Origin: Sabulicella glaciei
GTDB taxonomy: Bacteria; Pseudomonadota; Alphaproteobacteria; Acetobacterales; Acetobacteraceae
Assembly: GCF_026183895.1 (NCBI RefSeq)
Contig: NZ_JAPFQI010000005.1
Span: 124,001 to 188,000 of the forward strand
DNA length: 64,000 bases
Direction: 5' to 3'
Shown: piece after piece, positions 7,534 to 16,107 of the stretch
Layout: every line of letters begins with the position of its first letter
How positions within the stretch are numbered: the stretch's first letter is position 1
Position numbers and translations under genes: made by a program
The notes under the pieces: generated by a model
What the model saw: the letters and a program-made list of their open reading frames with translations, nothing else
What the model was told of the DNA's origin: nothing
Databases searched by the model: none

Positions 7534-9140
7534 AGGCCCCCGGCGCGCCCAACCGCACCCACGACACCGAGAACTTCCCCACCGCCTCGCTGCTTCTCGC
7601 GCCCGAGGCGCGGGCGCGGGTCATGGCCTTCTACCGCTTCGTCCGCATGGCGGACGACATCGCCGACAGCGCCGAACTCGCGCCCGAGGAGAAGCTGCGC
7701 CGCCTGGACGCGATGGAGGCGGCCCTCGACGACCCGGCGACCGATCTGCCCGAAGGGGCGGCGATGCACCGGCTGGCGGTCGGTACGGAGGAGGCGCGGC
7801 GCATGCTCTCCGCCTTCCGCCAGGATTCCACGATGGCGCGCTACCCGGACTGGGCGTCGCTGGAGGATTACTGCACCCGCTCCGCCGACCCGGTCGGGCG
7901 GATGCTGCTGCGCCTGCACGGCGACGCGACGCCGGAGGGCGAGGCGGCGGCGGACGGGCTGTGCACCGCGCTGCAGATCCTGAACCACCTCCAGGACGCG
8001 GCGGAGGACCGGAGGGAGATTGGCCGCGTTTACATCCCGCAGGACTGGCTCGCCCTGGCCGGTGGCGAGGATTCCTTTTTCGACCCCGCCAATGCCGCGC
8101 CGCGCCGCGCCGTGCTGGACGCGGCGCTGGACCGGGTGGAGGCCGCGCTGGACCGCGCCGCCGCCCTGCCCCGGCTGTGCCGCAACCGGCGCCTCGCCTG
8201 GCAATCCGCCATGACCATGGCCTGCGCGCGGCGCCTGCTGGCCAAGCTGCGCGCCGCGGATCCGGTGGCCGGGCGGGTGGCGCTGGGCAAGGCGGATTTC
8301 GCCAAGGCGCTGCTGACGGCGCCGCCCTCCGACGCCGCGCTGGTGGCGGCGCGGGTGCGGCGCGCCGGCTCCTCCTTCGCGCGCGGCATGTCCGTCCTGA
8401 AGGGCGAGCGGCGCCGCGCCCTTTGGGCCGTCTATGCCTTCTGCCGCGAGGTGGACGACATCGCCGACGGCGCCATGCCGGAGGCGGAGAAGCGCCGCCT
8501 CCTGCTCGCGTGGCGCGCCAAGCTGGACCGGCCGGATTGCGCCCTGTCGCGCGAACTGGCCTGGGCCTGCGGCGCCTTCGCGATTCCGCGCACGGAGTGC
8601 GAGGCGATGGTGGCGGGCATGGAGACGGATGCCGCCGACCGGCTGCGCCTGCCGGACGAGGCGGCGCTGGACCTCTACTGCCGCCGTGTCGCCGGCTCGG
8701 TCGGCGCGATGAGCGTGCGCATCTTCGGCGCACCCGAGGCCGAGCAATGGGGGCTGGCGCTGGGCCACACCTTCCAGCTCACGAACATCCTGCGCGATGT
8801 GGACGAGGATGCGCTGCGCGAGCGTGTCTACATCCCGCTCTCCCTGCTGCAAGCGGCGGGCATCCCGGACGGCCCGGCGCGCGAGATCGTTGCCCACCCC
8901 GCCTTTCCCGCGATCTGCGAGGCGCTGTCCGAGCGCGCCGTGCAGGGCTTCGCCGTGGCCGAGGCGGAGCTGGCGCGACACGACGCGGCGGCGCTGCGCC
9001 CGGCGCGGGTGATGATGTGGGGGTATCGCCGCCTCCTCGACCGGATGCGGGAGCGCGGCTGGGCGGGCGCACGGGTGCGCGCCCGGCTGTCGGGCGCGGA
9101 GAAGCTGCGCATGGCCGCCTTCGCGGTGACGGGGCGATGA
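7530..9140 (+). CDS. HpnC-HpnD fusion: presqualene diphosphate and hydroxysqualene synthase in one polypeptide
   Basis: One uninterrupted frame of 536 residues holds two complete trans-isoprenyl-diphosphate-synthase domains. Residues 1 to about 258 resemble HpnC, with FVRMADDIADS and a second Asp motif QDAAEDRREIGRVYIP. Residues from about 268 resemble HpnD, with VYAFCREVDDIADG and LRDVDEDALRERVYIP. All four Asp-rich motifs are intact, so both sites look active. The two enzymes are normally separate proteins that convert two farnesyl diphosphates to presqualene diphosphate and then to hydroxysqualene. The start overlaps the glycosyltransferase stop and the stop overlaps hpnE (both ATGA). The linker (about residues 258-268) is short, so the fusion looks genuine. 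Confidence 0.85.
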   Translation: MKAPGAPNRTHDTENFPTASLLLAPEARARVMAFYRFVRMADDIADSAELAPEEKLRRLDAMEAALDDPATDLPEGAAMHRLAVGTEEARRMLSAFRQDSTMARYPDWASLEDYCTRSADPVGRMLLRLHGDATPEGEAAADGLCTALQILNHLQDAAEDRREIGRVYIPQDWLALAGGEDSFFDPANAAPRRAVLDAALDRVEAALDRAAALPRLCRNRRLAWQSAMTMACARRLLAKLRAADPVAGRVALGKADFAKALLTAPPSDAALVAARVRRAGSSFARGMSVLKGERRRALWAVYAFCREVDDIADGAMPEAEKRRLLLAWRAKLDRPDCALSRELAWACGAFAIPRTECEAMVAGMETDAADRLRLPDEAALDLYCRRVAGSVGAMSVRIFGAPEAEQWGLALGHTFQLTNILRDVDEDALRERVYIPLSLLQAAGIPDGPAREIVAHPAFPAICEALSERAVQGFAVAEAELARHDAAALRPARVMMWGYRRLLDRMRERGWAGARVRARLSGAEKLRMAAFAVTGR

Positions 9141-10345
9141 TCCATGTCGTCGGCGGCGGCGTCGCCGGCCTGGTCGCCGCGCACGCGCTGCTGAAGGCCG
9201 GGCGCCCAGTCACGCTGCACGAGGGCTCGCCCGGCGCGGGCGGGCGGGCGCGTGCCCTGCCCGATGGCACGGACAACGGCACCCACGCGCTGATCGGCGC
9301 CAACCGCGCCGCGCTGCGCTTCCTCCACGAGATCGGCGCGCGGGAAAGCTGGATCGAGCCGGAGCCGGACGGGCTGCCGGTGCTGGACCGCGCGGACGGG
9401 TCGCGGCGCCTCGTTTCCCTGTCGCCCTTCGGCTGGTGGCGACGCGACCGGCGCCCGGCCGGGGTTTCGGCCTGGGCGGTGGCGACCATGATGGCGATGG
9501 CCCTGCCGGGGCGCGACCGTACCGTGGCCGCGGCCATGGCGCGCCACCCGGATTTCCTGCGCGGCTTCGTGGACCCGCTCACCGTCGCGGCGCTCAACAC
9601 CCCGGTCGGCGAGGCCGGGACGCGACGCCTGGCCCAGGTGCTGCGGCGCCTGGGCACCCCGGGGGCGACGCGCCTCCTCGTCGCGCGGCGCGGGCTGGGA
9701 CCTGACCTGGTGGAGCCGGCCCTGGCGGCGATCCGGCGCCTGGGCGGCATGGTCGTGACCGAGGACCGGTTGCGGAAGCTGGACCGCGCGGGCGGGCGCG
9801 TCACGTCGCTGCACCTGCATTCCGGCACGGTGGCGCTGGGCGCGGAGGACAAGGTGGTGCTGTCCGTGCCGCCCTGGGAGGCGGTGCGCCTGCTCACCCA
9901 TGTCCCGGTGCCCGAGCGCCACGCGCCGATCGTGAACTTGCACTTCGCCCACACCGGGCCGGGGCCGGTGCGCTTCGTCGGGATGGTGGGCGCGCTGTGC
10001 CAATGGGTGCTGGTGCGGCCCGAGGGCGTGTCCGTCACCGTCAGCGCCGGCGATGCCGAGGCGCGCGAGGAAGTGGACACGCTGGCCCCCCGCGCCTGGG
10101 CGGAGATCCGTGAGGCCGCCGCCGCCTTTGCCCTGCCCGGCGAATGGCCGGAGGAAACGCCCCCCTGCCGCGTGGTGAAGGAGCGTCGCGCCACGCCGCG
10201 CCACGGGCCCGGCGCCATTCCCAAGCCGCCGCGCCGCCCCCTCGCAAATCTCGTCCTGGCCGGCGACTGGACCTGGCCCGGCCTGCCCGCGACCATCGAG
10301 GCCGCGACCCTGTCAGGCCTCGCCGCGGCGGAGGCGCTGCGGTGA
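9137..10345 (+). CDS. hpnE: Hydroxysqualene dehydroxylase HpnE
   Basis: The product is 402 residues, an amine-oxidase-fold flavoprotein. The FAD motif IHVVGGGVAGLVAAHAL is at the extreme N-terminus, GAGGRARALPDG follows, and the C-terminal FAD contact is LVLAGDWTWPGLPATIEAA. HpnE removes the hydroxyl of hydroxysqualene to give squalene, the step after HpnC and HpnD. The ATG overlaps the fusion gene's stop, so the three squalene-forming activities are made from coupled cistrons. A carotenoid desaturase identity is less likely given its length and neighbours. Confidence 0.85.
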   Translation: MIHVVGGGVAGLVAAHALLKAGRPVTLHEGSPGAGGRARALPDGTDNGTHALIGANRAALRFLHEIGARESWIEPEPDGLPVLDRADGSRRLVSLSPFGWWRRDRRPAGVSAWAVATMMAMALPGRDRTVAAAMARHPDFLRGFVDPLTVAALNTPVGEAGTRRLAQVLRRLGTPGATRLLVARRGLGPDLVEPALAAIRRLGGMVVTEDRLRKLDRAGGRVTSLHLHSGTVALGAEDKVVLSVPPWEAVRLLTHVPVPERHAPIVNLHFAHTGPGPVRFVGMVGALCQWVLVRPEGVSVTVSAGDAEAREEVDTLAPRAWAEIREAAAAFALPGEWPEETPPCRVVKERRATPRHGPGAIPKPPRRPLANLVLAGDWTWPGLPATIEAATLSGLAAAEALR

Positions 10346-11670
10346 CGCCGGCCGAAGCGCTGGCGGCGCTGCGCGCGGCGGAGGCGCAGGAGGGCGCGCC
10401 GGATCTCGCCGCCCGCCGCGCCGCGCTGGAAAAGCTGCGCGCGGTCGTGCTGCGCCGTGCGGAGGAGGTGGTGGCGGCCGTCGATGCGGATTTCGGCGGG
10501 CGCGCGGCGGAGGACACGCTGCTGGCCGACGTGCTGGTGGTGGCGGAAGCCGCGCGCTACGCCGCGCGCCGCCTGCATCGTTGGGCCAGGCCGCGCCGCG
10601 TTTCCGTCCCCCTTCCCTTCCTGCCTTCGCGCGCCTGGGTGGAGCACGTGCCCAAGGGCGTGGTGGGGGTGATGGCGCCCTGGAACTACCCGCTGCAGCT
10701 GGCCCTGGTGCCGGCGCTGGAAGCCCTGGCGGCAGGGAACCGCGTCTGCCTCAAGCCCTCCGAGGCCACGCCGCGCGTCGCCGCGCTGCTGGAGGAGATC
10801 GTGGCCGAGGCATGGGGGCCGCGTCTGGCGCTTGTGGTGCAGGGCGGCGTCGAGGTGGCGCGCGATTTCGCCGCGCAGCCCTGGGACCATCTGGTCTTCA
10901 CCGGCGGCACGGAAACGGGACGGCGCGTGATGGCGGCGGCGGCCGAGAACCTCACGCCCCTGACGCTGGAACTGGGCGGCAAGTGCCCCGCCCTGGTGCT
11001 GCCGGGCGCCGATCTGCGCAAGGCGGCGCGGGCCATCCTGGCGGCCAAGGCGGTGAATGCGGGCCAGACCTGCATCGCGCCGGACACGGTGCTGCTGGTG
11101 AGCCATCGCGCGGCGGAGTTCCACGCCGCCTGCCGCGCGACCGGCATCGGCGCGGCGGAAACGGCGGTGATCAACCCGGTGCAGGCGGGGAGGCTGGATC
11201 GCATCGCAGGCGGCGCGACGGAAGCGCTCGGCGATGGGCCGACGCCGCTGCGCCTCGCCCCCGCGCGCGGCGCGCTGGCGGCGGAGGAGATCTTCGGCCC
11301 CGTCCTGGCGGTGGAGGAATGCGCCGACCTCGGTGCCGCGCTGCGCTGGATCGCCGCGCGGGGGCATCCGCTCGCCATCGCGCTGTTCGGCGCGACACGG
11401 GCGGAGGAGGAAGCGGTGGCGGCCGGCACCAAGTCTGGCGCGCTGGTGGTGGGCCGCGCCATGGAGCATGCGGCCATGCCCGGCTTGCCCTTTGGCGGGG
11501 TCGGCGCCTCGGGCTTCGGGCGTCGCGGCGGCGAGGCGGGGTTCCGCGAGTTCTCGAACCCGCGCGCTCGGGTGCGGCACGGGCGCTTCGCCCTTGCGCG
11601 GCTGCTGGATCCGCCGCGCGGCGACTTCGCGCGCAAGCTGGCGCGGCGGCTGGTGGGGCTGAAGCCCTAG
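10342..11670 (+). CDS. ALDH3-type aldehyde dehydrogenase of the C30 carotenoid operon
   Basis: The product is 442 residues, typical of the ALDH3 class. Marks are VMAPWNYPLQL for NAD binding, LELGGKCP with Glu210, NAGQTCIAPD with the catalytic Cys244, and the late motif PFGGVGASGFGR. Spacing of Glu210 and Cys244 is that of ALDH3. The GTG start overlaps the hpnE stop as GTGA. In C30 pathways an aldehyde dehydrogenase oxidises the terminal aldehyde to the carboxylate that is later glycosylated. That substrate is inferred from the operon; the protein itself would also fit a general long-chain or aryl aldehyde dehydrogenase. Confidence 0.8.
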   Translation: MTPAEALAALRAAEAQEGAPDLAARRAALEKLRAVVLRRAEEVVAAVDADFGGRAAEDTLLADVLVVAEAARYAARRLHRWARPRRVSVPLPFLPSRAWVEHVPKGVVGVMAPWNYPLQLALVPALEALAAGNRVCLKPSEATPRVAALLEEIVAEAWGPRLALVVQGGVEVARDFAAQPWDHLVFTGGTETGRRVMAAAAENLTPLTLELGGKCPALVLPGADLRKAARAILAAKAVNAGQTCIAPDTVLLVSHRAAEFHAACRATGIGAAETAVINPVQAGRLDRIAGGATEALGDGPTPLRLAPARGALAAEEIFGPVLAVEECADLGAALRWIAARGHPLAIALFGATRAEEEAVAAGTKSGALVVGRAMEHAAMPGLPFGGVGASGFGRRGGEAGFREFSNPRARVRHGRFALARLLDPPRGDFARKLARRLVGLKP

Positions 11671-11689
11671 GCCGCCGCGCCTGTGGGCC

Positions 11690-13432
11690 TCACCAGTTCT
11701 GCACGGTCCGCGCCGCGAAGGCGGCCTGGAAGACCAGCTGCGCAAAATCCGTGGCGATCTGGAACAGCTTGGGATCCAGGCGCGGCAGGGCAATCAGCTC
11801 GTCGCCCGGACGCGGCCCTTCGCGCGGGTCCAGCACCAGCTCGCCGGAGGCGCGGCGGATCATCAGGTTGCGGGAGGATCCGCGCTGCGTGTAGCCGCCC
11901 GCCTGCTCGACATAGCCGTTGATGCTCATGTCCCGGTTCCACACCACGGCGCGCGGCGCCGTCACCTCGCCGGAAACCAGCACGGTGGAGGAACGCTCGG
12001 GAATCACGATCACGTCCTCGTTCTCCAAGCGGACCGGGGAGCAGCGGCCATTGGAATCGAACACCACCACCCGCCCCTCGGGCTGGGTGCGGCGCGCGCG
12101 CTGAAGGTAGGAGGCGACCAGATTCGCCTCCTGCGAGCGGATGTTGGCGACGCCGGTGGTGGCGGAAACGGCGGTGAAGAGCTGCCGCTCCAGCCGCTCG
12201 ATCGCCTCCTCCATCGAGCGGCGCTGCTGCTGTGCGACGCGCGGCCGCAGCAGGTAGATGCTGTTGGTGTCGGCCAGGCCCGGATCCACCGCGATGTGGT
12301 CCAGCGCCTGGCACAGCGTGATGCTGCGGTCCGCCACCAGCACGGAGGGGCCGATGCGGCTGCCTTCCACGGTGACGCGCACGGTCTGGGCCGGGCGGTC
12401 GGTGATGAAGGTCACCACGTCCTGGTCCGAGAGCGGGATGGAGGACAGCTCCGCCAGCGTGGCGTAGCGCGAGAAGGGGCGCCCGTCGCGGTTGCCGGTG
12501 ATGATGGCGTTGGTGGCCGAGGGCAGCGGGCGCGCATAGTCGACCAGCTCGCGCCCCGACATGGTGCGGCCCGGCACTTCGAACAGGAAGTTGTTGCGCA
12601 CTGCGCCGTCCGCGCCGACCAGGGCGCGCTGGCGGCCCACCAGCAGCGTGTCGCCCTCCTGCAGCCGCACCGTCGGCAGGCGCCCCTCGAGCAGGAAGCG
12701 GTAGAGATCGACGTTGGCGATGCTGCGCCCGCCGCGCATGATGGAGATGTCGCGGAAGGAGCCGCGCGTCGGGTCCACCCCGCCCGCGCGCTGGAGGAAG
12801 TCGATCACGGAATCCGCGGCCGAGCCGCCGAAGCGGCCGGGCGTGCGGACGAAGCCGGTGACGAAGACGCCGATGCGCTGCGTGGACAGCAGCACCGCAT
12901 AGACCTGCACCTGCTGGGTGTAGATGCGGCGGACCTCCCCCTCCACCACGCGCTGCACGTCGCCGGCGCGGGTACCGACGAGGCGCACGGGGCCGATATT
13001 GGGAAGGAAGATGTTGCCCGCGGAATCCACGGGCATGATGCCTTCCGCGTCCACCGCGCCCCAGACGCGTACGGAAACGCGGTCCCCGGGCTGGACGATG
13101 TAGTTGGGGTTGGGCGCGTCGGAGGCGGCCGTCGCCTCGCGCGTGAAGATGCCCGCGCCGAACACGGCGGTGGGGCCGCCCGAGTTGCGCGGCGCCTCGC
13201 CCAGGGCCGGGGCGGCCGTGACACCGGCCTCGGCCTCGGTGGTCTGGCCGGCGCGGGCAACGCTGGGGGCGCCGGGCGGCTGGCCGAGCAATGCCTGCCC
13301 TTGCTGAAATTGCTGCAGCTGCTGGGCCTGCTGCGGCGTCAGCAGCGGCAGCAGGTTCTGCGCCGCCGCCCCGCCGGCGAGCGCGAGCCCGGCCAGGGCG
13401 GCCAGCGTGGCGCGCGTCACGAAATGCTTCAT
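11690..13432 (-). CDS. kpsD: KpsD-like polysaccharide export protein (periplasmic/outer membrane)
   Basis: The product is 580 residues, close to KpsD of E. coli (about 560). It begins with a Sec signal peptide (MKHFVTRATLAALAGLALAG, cleaved near AAA-Q), then a Gln-rich stretch. Next comes the polysaccharide export domain, YIVQPGDRVSVRVWGAVD, then repeated SLBB-like segments such as VFVTGFVRTPGRF and VLVSGEVTAPRAV. It should form the outer-membrane exit of an ABC-dependent capsule pathway. ATG 13432 was preferred to an in-frame GTG at 13450 because a GGGGGA lies at proper distance and the signal peptide then starts normally. It is the last gene of the minus-strand kps operon. Confidence 0.85.
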   Translation of the reverse strand: MKHFVTRATLAALAGLALAGGAAAQNLLPLLTPQQAQQLQQFQQGQALLGQPPGAPSVARAGQTTEAEAGVTAAPALGEAPRNSGGPTAVFGAGIFTREATAASDAPNPNYIVQPGDRVSVRVWGAVDAEGIMPVDSAGNIFLPNIGPVRLVGTRAGDVQRVVEGEVRRIYTQQVQVYAVLLSTQRIGVFVTGFVRTPGRFGGSAADSVIDFLQRAGGVDPTRGSFRDISIMRGGRSIANVDLYRFLLEGRLPTVRLQEGDTLLVGRQRALVGADGAVRNNFLFEVPGRTMSGRELVDYARPLPSATNAIITGNRDGRPFSRYATLAELSSIPLSDQDVVTFITDRPAQTVRVTVEGSRIGPSVLVADRSITLCQALDHIAVDPGLADTNSIYLLRPRVAQQQRRSMEEAIERLERQLFTAVSATTGVANIRSQEANLVASYLQRARRTQPEGRVVVFDSNGRCSPVRLENEDVIVIPERSSTVLVSGEVTAPRAVVWNRDMSINGYVEQAGGYTQRGSSRNLMIRRASGELVLDPREGPRPGDELIALPRLDPKLFQIATDFAQLVFQAAFAARTVQNW

Positions 13433-13446
13433 TGAAATCCCCCGGG

Positions 13447-14688
13447 TCACGCGGCGTGTTCCTTCACCCCGGCGACCAGCAACCAGCCCAGACCATAAAG
13501 CAGCGAAAGCCCCCCGAACACGTAGAGCGTGCCGAGGAAGGGGCGCGGGAAGAGCGAACGCTCGGCGAGGTTCGGCTCCACCACCCGCACCAGGAAAAGC
13601 TGCTGGCGCTGCGCATCCACCATCGCGCGCTCCAGCTGCATCGTCGCGGAGGCGAGGGCGCGGGCCGCGAACTCCCCTTCCAGTCGCAGCCGCTCATAGG
13701 CGGCCAATTGTTCCGTCAGGCCGGTGCCGGCGGCGGCAAGGCGGGTCCGCTCCTCCGCCAGCTGCTGCTCCGCCCCCTGGATGCGGCTGCGCAGGCTCTG
13801 GATCTGCGGCGCGTTGGGGCGGGCGAAGGACTGGGCCTGCTGCAGTTCCGTGCGCAGCCGCGTCACCTCGCCCTCCAGCCGTCCCAGCGCCTCCACGTTG
13901 ATGGCGATGGAGCGCGACGGGTCGAGCGACTGTTCCCGCTGGCGGAAGGCGGTCAGCGCGGCGCCTGTGTCCTTCGCGCGCTCCTCCGCCCGCTCCAGCT
14001 CGAGCCGCGCGGCGCGCACGGAATCGTCGAGCAGGCGGCGGTTCATCTCGTTCACCCGGTCCTCGCCGAGGGAAAGCAGGAGGCGCGACACCTCCAGGCT
14101 GTCCGCCGGGCGGAAGGAGCGGACCTGCAGCGTGGTGACGCCGCTGTTCTGGTCGATCTCCGCCTTCACCTGGCGGCGGAAATACCAAAGCAGGCGCTCC
14201 GCCTCCGGCTCCTCCCACCACAGCCGCGCCAGCGGGTCGGCCTCGGGGCGGCGGAAGACGGAAACGAGGTCGAGCCTTTCGCGCAGGAGGCGCACGGCGT
14301 CGTGCGACAGGAGGAAGTCGCGCAGCGCCGTCGCATCTTCCGTCGCGGCGCGGAACCCGGCCTGGTTCAGCGCCTCGCCGAGCAGGGAGGAGGCGCTGCG
14401 CTGCTGACCGCGCAGGGTGATGCGCGACTCGCTGATGTATTGCGGCGCCGCCACGGCGAAGAGGTAGAGCGCCGCGAGCAGCGTCGGCAGGAGGACGGCG
14501 AAGGTGAAGGGAAAGCGCCGCACGGGTCCGAAGATCCCGCGCCGCGGCCGGGGCTGCGGCGGCAGCCGGCCGATCTGGATCGACGCGGCGGCGGGCGGCG
14601 GCGCCTCGCGCCGCAGCGTGGGCGGAGGCGCGCCGATGACCCTCTCAGAGGGCGCGATAGGCGGCGAAAGCCTGGTCCAGATCTTCAT
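13447..14688 (-). CDS. kpsE: KpsE-like capsule export inner-membrane protein
   Basis: The product is 413 residues with the PCP (polysaccharide co-polymerase) layout. A Pro-rich cytosolic N-terminus leads to a transmembrane helix (about residues 60-82), a long periplasmic coiled coil rich in Glu/Gln/Arg, and a second helix near the C-terminus (TLYVFGGLSLLYGLGWLLVA). It would link the ABC transporter KpsMT to KpsD. The only plausible start, ATG 14688, lies 44 bases inside the 3' end of kpsT in another frame, an unusually long same-strand overlap that suggests strong coupling. The basic Pro-rich N-terminal extension of roughly 55 residues is longer than in E. coli KpsE. Confidence 0.82.
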   Translation of the reverse strand: MKIWTRLSPPIAPSERVIGAPPPTLRREAPPPAAASIQIGRLPPQPRPRRGIFGPVRRFPFTFAVLLPTLLAALYLFAVAAPQYISESRITLRGQQRSASSLLGEALNQAGFRAATEDATALRDFLLSHDAVRLLRERLDLVSVFRRPEADPLARLWWEEPEAERLLWYFRRQVKAEIDQNSGVTTLQVRSFRPADSLEVSRLLLSLGEDRVNEMNRRLLDDSVRAARLELERAEERAKDTGAALTAFRQREQSLDPSRSIAINVEALGRLEGEVTRLRTELQQAQSFARPNAPQIQSLRSRIQGAEQQLAEERTRLAAAGTGLTEQLAAYERLRLEGEFAARALASATMQLERAMVDAQRQQLFLVRVVEPNLAERSLFPRPFLGTLYVFGGLSLLYGLGWLLVAGVKEHAA

Positions 14689-15292
14689 GGAAGTGCAGCT
14701 TCCCGTCTTGCAGCACGGCGGCGCTGGTGCAGAAATTCCTCACCAACTCCTCCGAATGGGAAACGAGGATGAGGGCGGCGCGGCCGCGGCGGGCCATCAG
14801 CTCCTCCCGCCCGCGCCCGGCGAAGCGGGCATCGCCCGCCGCCACCATCTCGTCCACCAGGTAGCAGTCGAAATCCACCGCGAGCGACAGCGCCAGCGCC
14901 AGGCGCGACTGCATGCCCGAGGAGTAGGTGCGGACCGGCATGCGCATGTGCTCGCCGAGTTCGGCGAACTCCTCGCAGAAGCCGAGCGTCCAGTCCACCG
15001 GGCGACCGTAGATGCGCGCCACGAAGCGCACATTGTCCGCCCCGGACAGGTTGCTGTGCAGCGCCCCGCCATAGCCCAGCGGCCAGGAGATGCTCATCTC
15101 CCGATGGATGCGGCCCGCATTGGGATGCTCGACGCCGGCGATGAGGCGCATCAGCGTGGACTTGCCGGCGCCGTTGCGGCCGAGGATGCCGATGGCATCG
15201 CCCTTCCGCACCGTCGCGTCCACCCCGCGCAGCACCTCCTTGTCGCGCCCCCGCACCCGGTAGCTTTTCCAGACTCCGTCCAGGCGCAGCAT
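14645..15292 (-). CDS. kpsT: KpsT capsule/O-antigen-type ABC transporter ATPase
   Basis: The product is 215 residues, the short form typical of KpsT. The Walker A motif is GRNGAGKST, the region after it (SWPLGYGGALHSNLSGADNV) is characteristic of polysaccharide-export ATPases, and SSGMQSRLALALSLA serves as signature motif. Walker B is CYLVDEMVAAGD, with ILVSHS as H-loop. It powers export of a lipid-linked polysaccharide through KpsM. It starts 3 bases after the kpsM stop. Confidence 0.88.
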   Translation of the reverse strand: MLRLDGVWKSYRVRGRDKEVLRGVDATVRKGDAIGILGRNGAGKSTLMRLIAGVEHPNAGRIHREMSISWPLGYGGALHSNLSGADNVRFVARIYGRPVDWTLGFCEEFAELGEHMRMPVRTYSSGMQSRLALALSLAVDFDCYLVDEMVAAGDARFAGRGREELMARRGRAALILVSHSEELVRNFCTSAAVLQDGKLHFHEDLDQAFAAYRAL

Positions 15293-15295
15293 GGC

Positions 15296-16099
15296 TCACG
15301 TCTCGAGATGCGGGCGCGCCGCGCGCAGGGCGACGAGGCCGAGCGTGTTGGTGACCAGGATCCAGGCGCCGAGATAGAGGAGGTCGTAGTGGAAGGGCAC
15401 CACGTCGCCGTAATAGGAATGGCGCACGAACTCGTAGATGTGGACGGTGGGGATCCAGAGGATCATCTGCTGCATCTCGGCCGGGAACCACCAGACCATG
15501 AAGAAGGCGCCCGAGGCCGGCAGGGACAGGTAGGTGGCGGGGTGCACGATGCGGTCCACGTTGTGGGCCCCCAGCACCCCCAGCGAGGCGACGAGCAGCG
15601 CGATGCCGTGCATCAGCAGCGCCATCAGGACGAGGCCCATCGCGATGCCCAGCGGGTCGCGCGGCCAGTTGCCGGTGACGATGCCGACGCCCGTCAGGAA
15701 GATGGACAGCGCCACCAGCACGGCGGCGCATTCCAGTATGGTGCGCGCCATCAGGACGTCATGCAGCCGAACCCGCGCATGGTAGAAGAGCGGCGCATTC
15801 GCCTCTAGCGCCGTGGAGGCGCGCGTCACGATGGAGCGCAGCAGGTAGTAGGGCGTGTAGGACAGCACGTAGAAGGGGAAGGGCGCGAGCCCGCCTGGCA
15901 GCCCGTGCCCCGCGATGTGGTGCAGCGTGGCGACGCAGCCGGCCAGGATCATCGGCTCCACGAAGAGCCAGACATAGCCGAGATTTTCCCGCCCGAAGCG
16001 CGCATGCATCTCCCGCATGATCAGCGCGCCCAGCACGTTGAACTGCACGCGCAGGGAGCGGGACAGGCTGGGCTCGGGAAGGATGGGGCCCGGGCGCAT
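15296..16099 (-). CDS. kpsM: KpsM capsule ABC transporter permease
   Basis: The product is 267 residues with six predicted membrane helices and the ABC-2 permease N-terminal pattern LGALIMREMHARFGRENLGY. Together with KpsT it moves polysaccharide across the inner membrane. ATG 16099 was chosen because it puts the conserved segment at the usual distance; the longer frame upstream belongs to the lipoprotein gene region. It lies 8 bases after that lipoprotein's stop and 3 bases before kpsT. Confidence 0.87.
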   Translation of the reverse strand: MRPGPILPEPSLSRSLRVQFNVLGALIMREMHARFGRENLGYVWLFVEPMILAGCVATLHHIAGHGLPGGLAPFPFYVLSYTPYYLLRSIVTRASTALEANAPLFYHARVRLHDVLMARTILECAAVLVALSIFLTGVGIVTGNWPRDPLGIAMGLVLMALLMHGIALLVASLGVLGAHNVDRIVHPATYLSLPASGAFFMVWWFPAEMQQMILWIPTVHIYEFVRHSYYGDVVPFHYDLLYLGAWILVTNTLGLVALRAARPHLET

Positions 16100-16107
16100 G
16101 GCGAGGC

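Noticed and set aside
7530-9140. Possibility that the HpnC-HpnD fusion results from a sequencing error
   Set aside because: No frame shift is needed to read both domains, the linker region reads normally in the same frame, and flanking junctions are intact; raw reads would still be needed for proof.
8779-11793. Open frame of 1004 codons on the minus strand opposite hpnE and the aldehyde dehydrogenase
   Set aside because: It is a GC-driven shadow frame with Arg/Pro/Ala-rich, low-complexity translation and no domain; the plus-strand genes have clear motifs.
13433-13450. GTG start adding six residues to the KpsD-like protein
   Set aside because: It overlaps the previous gene's stop, and the signal peptide and ribosome-binding site fit ATG 13432 better.
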